From NCBI RefSeq assembly GCF_004028095.1, contig NZ_SBHM01000006.1, forward strand, positions 558,001-622,000: a stretch of DNA of 64,000 bases. Reading direction: 5' to 3'. The notes under the pieces were generated by a model, which was not told where the DNA came from, did not search any database, and worked only from the letters and a program-made list of their open reading frames with translations. Position 1 is the stretch's first letter, and every line of letters starts with the position of its first letter. The position numbers were made by a program, and so were the translations under genes. The stretch comes from Paenarthrobacter ureafaciens. Its GTDB lineage: Bacteria > Actinomycetota > Actinomycetes > Actinomycetales > Micrococcaceae. Positions 21,001 to 29,749 of this stretch are shown piece after piece.

Positions 21001-22202
21001 CAGTCCACAGCTACATCCTCGACGCCACTGGCACGTTCCAGGGACTGCCTGAATCCGACCGGTACGGCGCGGTGGCACACCTGCACCAATTGGCGTTCGC
21101 TGTACGGGTCCTTGAGCGGATAAAGAGCTTCATGGCGGACCGGCGCAGTTCAAGCGACGGGCCCGTTGCGAGCCCGGGAATCCTGCTCATCATCGCTGGA
21201 TGGTGCACGTGGGTCTCTGCCATCAGAAACAGCCCTTACGCCTGGGCAGAAGACGTCTTACGCGACATCGTCCGGGACGGAACGCCTCTGGGCGTGACGG
21301 TATTGATTTGCGGTGAACGCGAACTCGTCAGTTCGCGGTTCTTTGCGACCATCCCGAACCGTGCTTTCTTTCCGGCCGGCGCCACCGAAGAATCCACTTT
21401 CCACTGGCCGAAGCTTCCCCCCGTCGATCCCCTCCCGGGACGCGCGGTGGCTCTGGGCAGCTTCGTTCAGGGGAAGAGTGCCGTCGCCCAGTTCCAAAAC
21501 ACACCTGGCGGGAAGGACTGGCCGTACGGCCCCCTGGCTGCAAAATCCCCTGCCCCTCTGCGCCTTCAGCCTCTTCCTGCCTTCCTTGGGACTAAGGAAT
21601 TACCGGAGCAACCGCCTACCTGCGGTGACGCGGTGTCGGCAGCATGGTTTGGCGTAGGCGGTGACGACGCCGCGCCACTGGCTATTCCCCTCCGCCGCGG
21701 GGGCATTACCTTGGTCCTTGGCGGGCCGGGCTCCGGCAAGACCTCACTATTGCGAACACTCATGTCGGTCAACTCCGCTGTGCCGTGGCTCTCCCCGGTA
21801 GAGAACGTCGGAGATGGCGCATTCTGGACCGACCTGGCGGAAGCGGCGTCGCTTGGAGCCTTGGATAAGGACACCGTATTGCTGGTGGACAACGCCGACA
21901 CCTTGAACCCCCAAGCGCGCCAGTCCTTGGCCGGCTTGGCGGGTTCAGTAGGCGCGATTGTCATGACAGCTACCACTTCCCCAACGCTCCTGCACCGTCT
22001 TCCGTTCGCCGAGGTTGTGCAAGCCACCAGGTCGGGCCTTGTCCTCAGTCCCCGCACACCCTTGGATGGCGATGTTTTTGGAGTACGGCTGAACGTTGAG
22101 TCATCTGTTCCCCCTGCCGGCCGCGGCATCCTCATCCAGGGGGCCAGCCAAATACCCTTTCAAGCGGCCTACGCCGGCGGGCGTTTCGAGGGGCGGGCTT
22201 GA
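18003..22202 (+). CDS. FHA-domain FtsK/SpoIIIE ATPase, EccC-like
   Basis: The 1399-residue protein starts at ATG after GAAAGGA. Residues about 100-165 form an FHA domain (LIGRGTAHISV, DISREHAAL), which binds phosphothreonine. A hydrophobic pair follows at about 224-267. Three FtsK/EccC-like ATPase modules come next. The first has a complete P-loop GTTGAGKS (617-624) and Walker B LVLVIDEF. The second has GSTGSGM near 977, where the lysine is methionine, and no acidic Walker B. The third has GGPGSGKTS near 1240 and VLLVDNAD. The layout matches EssC/EccC motors of type VII secretion, and an N-terminal FHA is typical of EssC. No WXG100 substrate, EccB, EccD or mycosin gene is in the window, so it may act alone or with genes elsewhere. 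Confidence 0.82.
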   Translation: MPLQCTLARGPLAATHGPPKELTIHLPEGTPGRKLAALLADTHGTGRIHVAGEDLRTLVVGVPPLVNGSVLVDGGQGGHAQASPPAMLLVAHSGPAAGAMYPVLRGRNLIGRGTAHISVPDPDISREHAALDVSFADLTLTRLPANRSPEPNCRPATPEPSLMIDGKPTNLGPVNTSSTIQCGNSIFSLLASKAPVPLPGTEAGCSVHQPLEVHRPTGGGNRWAGLVTGLLPLLLGVGLALATGSWMFLGFTAISAVSLSVAAFSGRQARREFRRALGQAVSEDIKRRNRSSPSAAGIATAILLETPRPPASAAGPGDSACGAAAPADSEGRALARVAKPGSGGPRTSGIWLRLGLASVPANIRLLPEDPQFRPPTLAGVPLTLPPSAGQIPVTGDPLHFAGLVRLMLMQLAAYPAAVGVPVIILGSGANVPLAARFLKDCLVAATSEAALAGLHACSGRLPGRLFVFNAPPAGSSGVEALVEAAVRADWQVVRHERAHPAGSSAWTIDMDPSGISATLGSPGARQRFIPDLVTEPVFDRFCRALSARQATSAEGGPHLLPDECSLEEIVPRGPRSLASRWHKNSGSGTLKAVLGKDGHGQVAFDFLMDGPHLLVAGTTGAGKSELLRTLSLSLAMNYPPQELVFLFIDFKGGSGLGPLERLPHCAGLVTDLGGQGMKRVLESLRSEIRYREEAFHAGGVADIKDYRPPASGSVGPIPRLVLVIDEFRMLVDEEPAALRELMRIAAVGRSLGLHLVMATQRPQGALTADIRANVTTSIALRVQSEAESTDIIKTGVAAGIPVRLPGRAFLARAFGAPEEFQSASVLVAHRGHLDETCVQPALDGPDTRDGDDSDAWEEAASGSDNPGVGRNTPQRAPRGRLAEQGLPAFVAMIQAAATTMGAGSAPRRIIAPPLPAEIPWDPGPATCDSVTAAPKDVHSGHGTGHGIGLGLVDRPGSQTVELLSWTPSVHGHFAMIGSTGSGMPEAFRAVSARIVTTDPTVHSYILDATGTFQGLPESDRYGAVAHLHQLAFAVRVLERIKSFMADRRSSSDGPVASPGILLIIAGWCTWVSAIRNSPYAWAEDVLRDIVRDGTPLGVTVLICGERELVSSRFFATIPNRAFFPAGATEESTFHWPKLPPVDPLPGRAVALGSFVQGKSAVAQFQNTPGGKDWPYGPLAAKSPAPLRLQPLPAFLGTKELPEQPPTCGDAVSAAWFGVGGDDAAPLAIPLRRGGITLVLGGPGSGKTSLLRTLMSVNSAVPWLSPVENVGDGAFWTDLAEAASLGALDKDTVLLVDNADTLNPQARQSLAGLAGSVGAIVMTATTSPTLLHRLPFAEVVQATRSGLVLSPRTPLDGDVFGVRLNVESSVPPAGRGILIQGASQIPFQAAYAGGRFEGRA

Positions 22203-22223
22203 CCCGAGGGGCCGGAACACTGG

Positions 22224-22733
22224 CTAGAGGGCGCCTTCGGTGCCACCTGTCCGGGACGCGAACGAAATAACGTTTGGCTGAAACAGGAAGAGGATGGCAG
22301 CAAGGGCAGGCAGAATCATGGCAAGTCCCGGCAGGATCAAGCCGCTCGTCGCCGTGGGAAACCCAATGGTCAGGACGAACAACTGCGCCACCAAGGCAGC
22401 GGCCCTCGTCCAACGGTAGCCGCGGAACAAGAAATGACCCACCGCAAAGAGCCATGCTGAGAAGGCCAGCAGCAGACCCAAAGTGAACACTGCTCCCCAG
22501 AAGGTGAGCACAGGCGCTCCCGTCAGCAACTCGAACGCGTACCACGCAGCTGCAGTCAGCAACGCAAGAGCTTCCAGCAGTACAACAACGGAAATCACCT
22601 TGATTCCCGGAGGACGCTTGGTTTTCGGGAGGGAACCATCAGCGGGACGGCCTACGGGAGCCGCAGCTGACCGGTCCTCGTTTCCGTTGCTGTCAGGGGA
22701 CGGCTGGGCGGGGTTAGCGGGAGGTCTTGACAC
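22224..22733 (-). CDS. Small integral membrane protein, unknown function
   Basis: The protein has 169 residues: a hydrophilic Pro/Ser-rich N-terminus of about 45 residues and then four hydrophobic helices (starting KVISVVVLLEALALL). No family is recognised. The GTG start has no ribosome site, but TAGTGT lies 6 nt upstream on the - strand, where a -10 element of a leaderless mRNA would be; the -35 is poor, so this is a weak inference. It converges with the FHA-FtsK gene (22 bp apart) and diverges from whiB1. Confidence 0.65.
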   Translation of the reverse strand: MSRPPANPAQPSPDSNGNEDRSAAAPVGRPADGSLPKTKRPPGIKVISVVVLLEALALLTAAAWYAFELLTGAPVLTFWGAVFTLGLLLAFSAWLFAVGHFLFRGYRWTRAAALVAQLFVLTIGFPTATSGLILPGLAMILPALAAILFLFQPNVISFASRTGGTEGAL

Positions 22734-22876
22734 ACTGGCACACTACCCGAGATAGTCGTTTAGCAGTGAGGGCACTGGCGGCTGGTGTGATGCATCGCTC
22801 ACGGATTCCGGGCATTTCAACGACGAATACCCCTTGTTTACAAGGCGTTAACATGAAACGCTTGACTCAGACGACC

Positions 22877-22957
22877 AAGGGGGCCCATGCGGGCCCCTTT
22901 CCTTTGAAGCCTCTCGTGAATGTTTTCACAAGGGGCCCCCTAGTTCTCACGAATGGA
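22877..22957 (+). promoter_or_regulatory. Structured whiB1 leader with alternative hairpins
   Basis: GGGGCCC at 22880-22886 pairs with GGGCCCC at 22891-22897 across a 4-nt loop. A third self-complementary block, GGGGCCCC, lies at 22932-22939 and can compete for either arm. Closer to the start, GTGAA (22916-22920) pairs with TTCAC (22925-22929), or TCGTGA (22914-22919) pairs instead with TCACGA (22947-22952) just before the GGAG ribosome site. The two sets are mutually exclusive. No regulator or known riboswitch class is recognised. Confidence 0.45.
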
Positions 22958-22970
22958 GTGACTGATCAGC

Positions 22971-23219
22971 ATGGATTGGCGTAATCGCGCAGCCTGCCTC
23001 GACAAGGACCCGGAGCTCTTCTTCCCAGTCGGCAACACGGGACCTGCACTTCTCCAAATTGAGGAAGCAAAGAGCGTTTGCCGCAGGTGCCCCGTGGTGG
23101 ACACGTGTCTGCAGTGGGCCTTGGAGTCCGGCCAGGACGCCGGCGTCTGGGGAGGCATGAGCGAAGACGAGCGCCGCGCGCTCAAGCGACGCGCCGCCCG
23201 CGCCCGCCGCGCCTCATAA
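22971..23219 (+). CDS. whiB1: WhiB1-type iron-sulfur transcription factor
   Basis: This 82-residue Wbl protein has cysteines at 9, 37, 40 and 46, the same positions as in Mycobacterium tuberculosis WhiB1, which hold a [4Fe-4S] cluster sensitive to nitric oxide. GVWGG (58-62) and the basic tail RRALKRRAARARRAS form the DNA-binding end. WhiB1 of mycobacteria binds the sigma-A region 4 and is essential. The neighbour pdtaS on the other strand is the same as in mycobacteria (Rv3219/Rv3220c), which supports the WhiB1 assignment over other Wbl types. The ribosome site GGAGTGA lies about 10 nt before the ATG, and a structured leader precedes it. Confidence 0.92.
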   Translation: MDWRNRAACLDKDPELFFPVGNTGPALLQIEEAKSVCRRCPVVDTCLQWALESGQDAGVWGGMSEDERRALKRRAARARRAS

Positions 23220-23234
23220 GCACAGGAAATACGT

Positions 23235-23279
23235 AAGGCTCAGGCCGCGGACCGAATGGTCCGCGGCCTGAGCCTTTTT
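23235..23279. terminator. Strong rho-independent terminator of whiB1
   Basis: A 19-bp stem (23235-23253 with 23258-23276) with a GAAT tetraloop runs into TTTTT. It lies 15 bp after the whiB1 stop and 60 bp from the pdtaS stop on the other strand, so it mainly serves whiB1 and can also stop read-through from pdtaS. Confidence 0.93.
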
Positions 23280-23335
23280 GATCCGCTCTTGCCCACCACG
23301 GTGGGGAATCAGTGCTTTTCGGGAAACGGTGTCAG

Positions 23336-24805
23336 TTATCCCCTGGCCAGATTCAACACGATCTCGACGGCGGTACCGCCGCCGTCCCGCGGGCTCCACT
23401 GGATAGAGCCGCCAAGCTCGCTCGTGACGAGTGTCCGAACAATCTGCAAACCCAGCCCTTCCGTGTATTGCCCTTCGGGAAGTCCAACACCGTCGTCGGC
23501 GACGGTCACCGTCAAGAACTCATCGTTGCCTTCGCCGGGAGTGCGGTCGGCCAAGAGCCACACGGTACCGGTTCGGCCCTCCAGCCCGTGCTCCACGGCG
23601 TTGGTGACCAATTCGTTGATCACCAACGCCAGCGGCGTCGCAAAATCGCTCGGAAGCTCCCCGAACATGCCTGAACGCTCCGTGCGGACATGTTGCGATG
23701 GCGAAGCGACCTCGGCTGAAAGCCGGAACTGCCTGCCAATCAGTTCGTCGAAGTCGACACTCTGGGTCAGTCCCTGCGACAAGGTCTCGTGGACAAGCGC
23801 AATCGTGGCTACGCGCCTCATGGCTTGCTCAAGTCCCTGCTTCGCCTCATCACTGACCATCCGCCGGGACTGCATCCGCAGGAGGGCAGCAACAGTCTGG
23901 AGGTTGTTCTTGACGCGGTGATGGATCTCCCGAATGGTGGCATCCTTGGTGACGAGTTCCATCTCTCGCCGCCTCAATTCCGAGACGTCCCGGCACAGGA
24001 CCAGGGCACCAAAGCGATGCTGCTCATCCCGCAAAGGGATAGCCCGGAGGGACAGGCTGACGCCCCGGGATTCGATCTCACTCCGCCAAGGCATCCGGCC
24101 GGTTACTACCAGCGGGAGCGTCTCGTCCACCATCCGGCGGTCCTTGAGCAGCCCTGCCGTGACCTCGGCCAGCGACCTTCCCTCCAGGGACTCCACTTCT
24201 CCGAGACGACGGAAGGCGGAGACTCCGTTCGGGCTTGCGTACTGGACCACTCCGTCCGCGTCGAGTCGGATGAGTCCGTCGCCCACGCGCGGCGCGCCAC
24301 GCCGTGACCCGGTGGGCGATGCGAAATCCGGCCAAAGACCCAGGGTTCCCATCCTCAGGAGGTCGTAGGCGCACTGACGATACGTCAGCTCAAGCCTGGA
24401 AGGCATCCTGGAACTGGACAGGTCCATGTGCGACGTAACCACAGCAAGTGTCCTGCCGTTCCGGACCATGGGAACCGCTTCTACCCGCAATGCCATCTCG
24501 CTGCTCCAGCTGGTCTCGCTGGAGCGTTCGATCGAGCGGCTGTTCCAGGCCTTCTCAACGAGGGGCCTCAGATCCGAGCGGATGCCCTCACCCACGAAGT
24601 CCGCATGGAACACCGTATGCGATGTCGAAGGACGGACGTGGGCGAGGGCAATGTAGCCCAGCTCCGGATGCGGAAACCACAGTGCGAGGTCCGCGAATGC
24701 CAAGTCGGCGACCATTTGCCAGTCACCGACCAGGAGGTGCAGCCATTCGGCATCTCCAGGCCCGAAATCAGCGTGTTCCCTGATGGGGTCCGTAAAGATT
24801 GCCAC
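23336..24805 (-). CDS. pdtaS: PdtaS-like sensor histidine kinase
   Basis: The 489-residue kinase starts at GTG and is predicted to be soluble, without membrane helices. An N-terminal GAF-like sensor domain (about 1-155) is followed by a PAS domain (about 165-280, ending RDVSELRRREMELV). Next is a HisKA_2 dimerisation motif EIHHRVKNNLQTVAALLRMQ with the phospho-acceptor pair His295/His296. The HATPase end has LVINELVTNAVEHGL and DDGVGLP. In mycobacteria PdtaS phosphorylates the ANTAR antiterminator PdtaR, and has been linked to copper and nitric-oxide sensing. No PdtaR-like regulator gene is in the window. The position next to whiB1 is conserved. Confidence 0.92.
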   Translation of the reverse strand: MAIFTDPIREHADFGPGDAEWLHLLVGDWQMVADLAFADLALWFPHPELGYIALAHVRPSTSHTVFHADFVGEGIRSDLRPLVEKAWNSRSIERSSETSWSSEMALRVEAVPMVRNGRTLAVVTSHMDLSSSRMPSRLELTYRQCAYDLLRMGTLGLWPDFASPTGSRRGAPRVGDGLIRLDADGVVQYASPNGVSAFRRLGEVESLEGRSLAEVTAGLLKDRRMVDETLPLVVTGRMPWRSEIESRGVSLSLRAIPLRDEQHRFGALVLCRDVSELRRREMELVTKDATIREIHHRVKNNLQTVAALLRMQSRRMVSDEAKQGLEQAMRRVATIALVHETLSQGLTQSVDFDELIGRQFRLSAEVASPSQHVRTERSGMFGELPSDFATPLALVINELVTNAVEHGLEGRTGTVWLLADRTPGEGNDEFLTVTVADDGVGLPEGQYTEGLGLQIVRTLVTSELGGSIQWSPRDGGGTAVEIVLNLARG

Positions 24806-24835
24806 TGCACCTCCATTTTCGACGCCGGCTGACAG

Positions 24836-27800
24836 CTAGCGTCGGACGATTGACCTCAAGAGCCTTAATGCTACCGACAGTGAGGCCATGTCATCGGCCT
24901 CGAGTGCGTTCACTTCGTCGAACATGGTCTTCGCCCGCCCGAGTTGTTCAGCATTCTGCCCTTCCCAGGCCTTCAGCCGGTCCTCCGCAGAGGCGCCCTT
25001 TTCCGTCGACTCAAGCACCGACGTCGTCATGTCCGCAACTGTGGAATAGAGATCATCCCGCAACGCAGCCCGCGCCAGGGCCTGCCAGCGGTCATCCCGG
25101 GGCAAGGCGCTGATGCGCTCCAGCAGGGCGTCCACATGGAACCGGTTGAACACCGTGTAGTAGACATTGGCCACGTCCTCGACGTCGGCGCTACGCGAGG
25201 TGGCTATACGGGAGATATCCAGGAGGGCGTAGCTCTCGAACAGTTCCGCCCAACGGTGTGCCAGGTGGTCCGGGAGGTCCCAGGACAGGGCCTTCTCCAA
25301 CCACTCGGCCACGCGGGCCTTGTCGTCTCCACGAAGGTAGTCCAGGAGCCGGGCACGCAGCGGCACCATCATCGGTTTGAAGGAATCCACGACGTCGGCG
25401 ATCGGTTGGGATGCGATACCTTGCCCCAGCACCCAGCGAACGGCCCGGTCAAGGAGCCTGCGGATGTCCAAGTGGATCTCGCTCCAATGCTCCGTGGGGA
25501 AGGATGCCGGCAACGCGTTCAGCTCGTCCACCATCGAATCGAGCTCATAGATTTCCCGAAGGGCAACGAACGCTTTGGCGACGGCGGCCTCGTTGGCGGA
25601 CGTCTCCTCAATGGCACGGAAGGCAAACGTGATGCCCCCGAGGTTGATGATGTCGTTTGCCACCACAGTCGCGATGATTTCCCGACGCAAAGGATGGGTA
25701 TCCAGTTCCGCATCGAAACGCTCGCGCAGTTGCTTGGGGAAGTACTGGCGGATGGTGTCCTTGAACCAAGGATCTTCTGAAAGGTCGCTCTCACGCAGCG
25801 CGGATGCCAGCTCGATCTTTGCGTAAGCAGCAAGGACCGAAAGCTCGGGAGAAGTCAGTCCCTGTCCCTGGTCGAGACGCTGCCTCAGCGTGTCCGTTGA
25901 GGGAAGCGCCTCAAGATCCCGCTTGAGGTCGGCCGACTTCTCCAACCAGTCCATAAGCCGTTCGTAACTGGGGCTCCACTCCGCCACCCGCGTGCGGTCG
26001 TTCAGCAACAGGATGTTTTGGTCGATGTTGTCCTGCAGGACGAGCCGCCCTACTTCTTCGGTCATGTCCGCAAGGAACCGGGAGCGTTCGGACTCCTCCA
26101 ACTTCCCGGCGGACACCATCCGGTCGACGAAGATCTTGATGTTTACTTCGTGGTCGGAGCAGTCAACGCCGGCGGAATTGTCGATTGCGTCCGTATTGAG
26201 AATGACGCCTTGCAAGGCGGCCTCGATGCGGCCACGCTGCGTCAGGCCAAGGTTTCCGCCTTCACCGACGACCTTGACCCGCAGGTCCCGTCCGTCGACG
26301 CGGATGGCATCGTTTGCCTTGTCCCCTACGGACGCGTTGGTCTCCGTGCTCGCCTTGATGTAGGTGCCGATGCCGCCGTTGTACAGCAGATCCGCCGGTG
26401 CCAACAGGATGGCGCGGAGCAGCTCGGGCGGGCTCAGCTGGGTTGTTCCGTCGGGCAGTCCGAGTGACTGGCGGACCTGCTCGGAGACAGGAATCGTTTT
26501 CGCCTGCCTTGGGAAGACACCGCCGCCTTCGCTGATGAGCGCGCGGTCGTAATCGTCCCACGATGACCTGGGCAATTCGAACAGGCGCTGCCGCTCGGCG
26601 AATGAAGCCGCCGCATCCGGCGTCGGGTCAAGGAAGATGTGCCGGTGGTCGAAGGCAGCCACCAAGCGGATGTGCCGGGAAAGGAGCATGCCGTTGCCGA
26701 AAACATCGCCCGACATATCCCCGACACCCACCACCGTGAACTCTTCGGTCTGCGTGTCCAGGTCCAGTTCGCTGAAGTGCCGCTTGACGGACTCCCAGGC
26801 GCCGCGGGCGGTGATGCCCATGGCTTTGTGGTCATATCCAACCGAGCCTCCGGAAGCGAAGGCGTCACCCAGCCAGAAACCATACTCTGCCGCCAGCCCG
26901 TTGGCGGTATCGGAAAACGTCGCGGTTCCCTTGTCCGCAGCGACCACCAGGTAGGAGTCGTCGCCGTCGTGCCGGACAACGTCCGACGGCGGAACGAGCT
27001 TTTCGCCTTCAGGCGAGGTGACGAGGTTATCGGTGATGTCCAACAGCCCACGGATGAAGGTCTTGTAGCTTTCGATACCTTCTGCCATCCACGCGGCGCG
27101 GTCCACGGTGGGATTCGGAAGCTTCTTGGCGAAGAATCCTCCCTTTGCACCCGTGGGCACGATGACGGCGTTCTTTACGGTCTGGGCTTTGACGAGACCG
27201 AGGATCTCCGTTCGGAAATCTTCCCGGCGGTCGGACCAACGGAGGCCGCCACGCGCCACCTTGCCAAAGCGGAGGTGGACACCTTCGACCCGTGGCGAGT
27301 AAACCCAGATTTCGTACATCGGCCGCGGGAAGGGCAATCCCTCGATGCTCGTCGGATCAAGTTTGAAGCTGAGGTAGCCCTTGTTCTGGAAGTAATTGGT
27401 GCGAAGCGTCGACTCGATCAGGTTGACGAAGGTCCGCAGGACACGGTCAGCATCCAGCGTCGCAACGTCTTCGATTGCTTCGGCGAGGGCGGTGCGGGCG
27501 GCAGCCTGGCGTTCCTCGCGTTCGTCGTCTGAAACCTCGGGATCGAACCGTGCAGCAAAGAGTACAGTCAGTCCGCGGGCGACTTCAGGGTTGGACAACA
27601 AGGTGTCGGCAATGAACCCGAACGAGTTCGTGTTGCCCATTTGGCGCATGTATTTGGCATACGCGCGAAGCACCGTGACCCGGCGCCAGTGCATCCCTTC
27701 CCGGAGCACCAAGCGGTCAAAGTCGTCGGACTCGACTGCACCTGTCACCGCGGCGCCGAAGGAATCAGCCAAGAGGTTGCCCGTGGCGAGAGGATCAATA

Positions 27801-29692
27801 CCTGTGGGGTACTTCAGGCCAAGGTCATAGAGGAAGAAGTCGCGGTGGTCGGCGGTTTCGATTTCGAAGGGCCGTTCATCGAGCACTTCCAAGCCCAGGT
27901 TGTGGAAGTAAGGAAGGATCTGACTGAGGCTCTTAGGCTCCATGAGGTACAGCTTGACGCGGGCGTCTTCTTCAAGGGACTCTCCCGCCCCCTCCGGAAG
28001 GTAGACATGGACACCCGGACGCAGGTTCGCGTTGGTTTCCCCGTTGCGTTCCGCCTGGGCGCCATACTTCTCGAAGCGTTCGATGTCCTCGAGGGCGTCC
28101 TCCACCTCGTAGTCCACGCGGTAGCCGGCAGGGAAAGCTTCGGCCCACAACCCTGACAGTACGTCCGCTTCTTCTGCGGGCCGGTTCTCGCGGAGGACTT
28201 CGGCTATGCCTTCGCTCCATGAACGGGAGGCGCGCATCAACCGGTGTTCCAGCTCCGCAACGTTCACTTCTGCCAATTCGGCTGTTCGGGGTAGCCGGAT
28301 CCGGAAGAACACACGGGCTAGGGCCGACTCGGTGATCCTTGCCTCGTAGTCAATGCTTTCGGCCTGGAAGGTTTCCCGCAGCTCCTGCTCGATCCTGAGG
28401 CGGACGCTGGTGGTGTAGCGGTCGCGCGGCAGGTACACCACGGCAGACATGAATCTGCCGTAGATGTCGGGGCGCAGGAAGAGCTTGGTCCTGCGGCGCT
28501 CCTGCAGCCGCTGGATTCCCGTCGCTGTGGCGGCGAGGTCGGGAACCTCGATCTGGAAGAGTTCGTCGCGCGGGTAGGTCTCCAGGATGCCCAGGAGGTC
28601 CTTGCCCGAATGGGAGTCAATGGGGAACCCCGCGTTGCGAAGCACGGCATCCACCTTGTCCCGGACGATGGGGATGTTCCGAACGGATCCTGTATACGCA
28701 CTCGTGGCAAAAAGGCCAATGAAGCGGCGCTCGCCGTTGACGTTGCCGGCGGCATCGAAGCTCTTCACGCCAATGTAGTCAAGGTATGCCGGACGGTGAA
28801 CGGTCGATCGGGAGTTGGCTTTGGTGATGACCAGCGCCCGCTTCTCCCGCGCACGCTTACGGCCGGCGTCGGTAAGGTGTTGGATTTGCCGGGTATTGTC
28901 GCCTGCACGCAGCAAGCCCAGGCCGCTGTCCTCGCGAAGCTCCAGGACATCCTCGCCGTCCTCATTGATGAGGTCGTACTCCCGGTATCCGAGGAACGTG
29001 AAGTTGCCCTTGTCCAACCATCGCAGGAGGTCCTGGGCCTGGCGGAGTTCGGCAATTTGCTCCGGGTGCGAAACGGTGCCCAAAGCCTCGGCAAGTTCCA
29101 GGGCTTTGCTCCGCATCTTCGGCCAGTCCTCGACGGCGGCGCGGACGTCCCCCAAGACGCGCTGCAGGCCCTCGACCAGCTCTTTCCGCGCGTCGTCATT
29201 CACGCGGTCAATTTCGACGGCGATCCAGGATTCCATGTGCGAGGCGTTGTCGCCGTTCCCCAGCAAGTGCGCCACGCTGGGCAATGCTGCGGTGTCGCCG
29301 CTGGAGATTCCGACGTTGGAGGGGACGCGCGAAACGCTGGCCAGATCCCCGGTTTCACGGTTGCGGGTAGCCACGAACAGGGGGTGCATGACCAGGCGGA
29401 TGGCGCAGTTCTGCCGCACCAGTTCAGCGTTGACCGAGTCGACGAGGAAAGGCATATCGTCCGTGACAATGTAGACGACGCTTCGATCCGCCTCCCCAAC
29501 GACTTCTACTACTGCATTTCCTGGCAGGCGGGAGGACGCCAGCTCCTTGTGCTTGTTGGCCCGGGCAATCAGGACCTCAGGAGAGTAGCCTCGGGAATCC
29601 TCCTCTGCGAGGTGCTCGTAGTAGTCACCGAAGAAACCTTCGCGGACAACTGCTGCATCGGACCGATCCTCCACACTGGACCCTGACGACAT
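24836..29692 (-). CDS. gdh: NAD-specific glutamate dehydrogenase, 180-kDa class
   Basis: The 1618-residue length is that of the large NAD-GDH class (Streptomyces clavuligerus GdhA, M. tuberculosis Rv2476c), which oxidatively deaminates glutamate to 2-oxoglutarate. N-terminal ACT-like regulatory segments cover about the first 700 residues. The catalytic core has HLRFGKVARGGLRWSDR, TVKNAVIVPTGAKGGFF and VGVGDMSGDVFGNGML. A GDH fold with NAD-binding elements and a long helical C-terminus follow. The ATG has a GGAGG site 9 nt upstream. It stands alone on the - strand, 30 bp before pdtaS, and may be cotranscribed with it. In mycobacteria this class is inhibited by the FHA protein GarA; no garA is in the window. 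Confidence 0.96.
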   Translation of the reverse strand: MSSGSSVEDRSDAAVVREGFFGDYYEHLAEEDSRGYSPEVLIARANKHKELASSRLPGNAVVEVVGEADRSVVYIVTDDMPFLVDSVNAELVRQNCAIRLVMHPLFVATRNRETGDLASVSRVPSNVGISSGDTAALPSVAHLLGNGDNASHMESWIAVEIDRVNDDARKELVEGLQRVLGDVRAAVEDWPKMRSKALELAEALGTVSHPEQIAELRQAQDLLRWLDKGNFTFLGYREYDLINEDGEDVLELREDSGLGLLRAGDNTRQIQHLTDAGRKRAREKRALVITKANSRSTVHRPAYLDYIGVKSFDAAGNVNGERRFIGLFATSAYTGSVRNIPIVRDKVDAVLRNAGFPIDSHSGKDLLGILETYPRDELFQIEVPDLAATATGIQRLQERRRTKLFLRPDIYGRFMSAVVYLPRDRYTTSVRLRIEQELRETFQAESIDYEARITESALARVFFRIRLPRTAELAEVNVAELEHRLMRASRSWSEGIAEVLRENRPAEEADVLSGLWAEAFPAGYRVDYEVEDALEDIERFEKYGAQAERNGETNANLRPGVHVYLPEGAGESLEEDARVKLYLMEPKSLSQILPYFHNLGLEVLDERPFEIETADHRDFFLYDLGLKYPTGIDPLATGNLLADSFGAAVTGAVESDDFDRLVLREGMHWRRVTVLRAYAKYMRQMGNTNSFGFIADTLLSNPEVARGLTVLFAARFDPEVSDDEREERQAAARTALAEAIEDVATLDADRVLRTFVNLIESTLRTNYFQNKGYLSFKLDPTSIEGLPFPRPMYEIWVYSPRVEGVHLRFGKVARGGLRWSDRREDFRTEILGLVKAQTVKNAVIVPTGAKGGFFAKKLPNPTVDRAAWMAEGIESYKTFIRGLLDITDNLVTSPEGEKLVPPSDVVRHDGDDSYLVVAADKGTATFSDTANGLAAEYGFWLGDAFASGGSVGYDHKAMGITARGAWESVKRHFSELDLDTQTEEFTVVGVGDMSGDVFGNGMLLSRHIRLVAAFDHRHIFLDPTPDAAASFAERQRLFELPRSSWDDYDRALISEGGGVFPRQAKTIPVSEQVRQSLGLPDGTTQLSPPELLRAILLAPADLLYNGGIGTYIKASTETNASVGDKANDAIRVDGRDLRVKVVGEGGNLGLTQRGRIEAALQGVILNTDAIDNSAGVDCSDHEVNIKIFVDRMVSAGKLEESERSRFLADMTEEVGRLVLQDNIDQNILLLNDRTRVAEWSPSYERLMDWLEKSADLKRDLEALPSTDTLRQRLDQGQGLTSPELSVLAAYAKIELASALRESDLSEDPWFKDTIRQYFPKQLRERFDAELDTHPLRREIIATVVANDIINLGGITFAFRAIEETSANEAAVAKAFVALREIYELDSMVDELNALPASFPTEHWSEIHLDIRRLLDRAVRWVLGQGIASQPIADVVDSFKPMMVPLRARLLDYLRGDDKARVAEWLEKALSWDLPDHLAHRWAELFESYALLDISRIATSRSADVEDVANVYYTVFNRFHVDALLERISALPRDDRWQALARAALRDDLYSTVADMTTSVLESTEKGASAEDRLKAWEGQNAEQLGRAKTMFDEVNALEADDMASLSVALRLLRSIVRR

Positions 29693-29749
29693 CTACAAAC
29701 GCCTCCATCACCTGTTGATTGCTGCGACTCTGCAGCCCACAAAATGAGC

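Noticed and set aside
22785..22802. CRP-like site GTGTGATGCATCGCTCAC upstream of whiB1
   Set aside because: The half-sites TGTGA and TCAC are 8 bp apart instead of 6 and one arm is imperfect, so it is not convincing although mycobacterial whiB1 is CRP-regulated.
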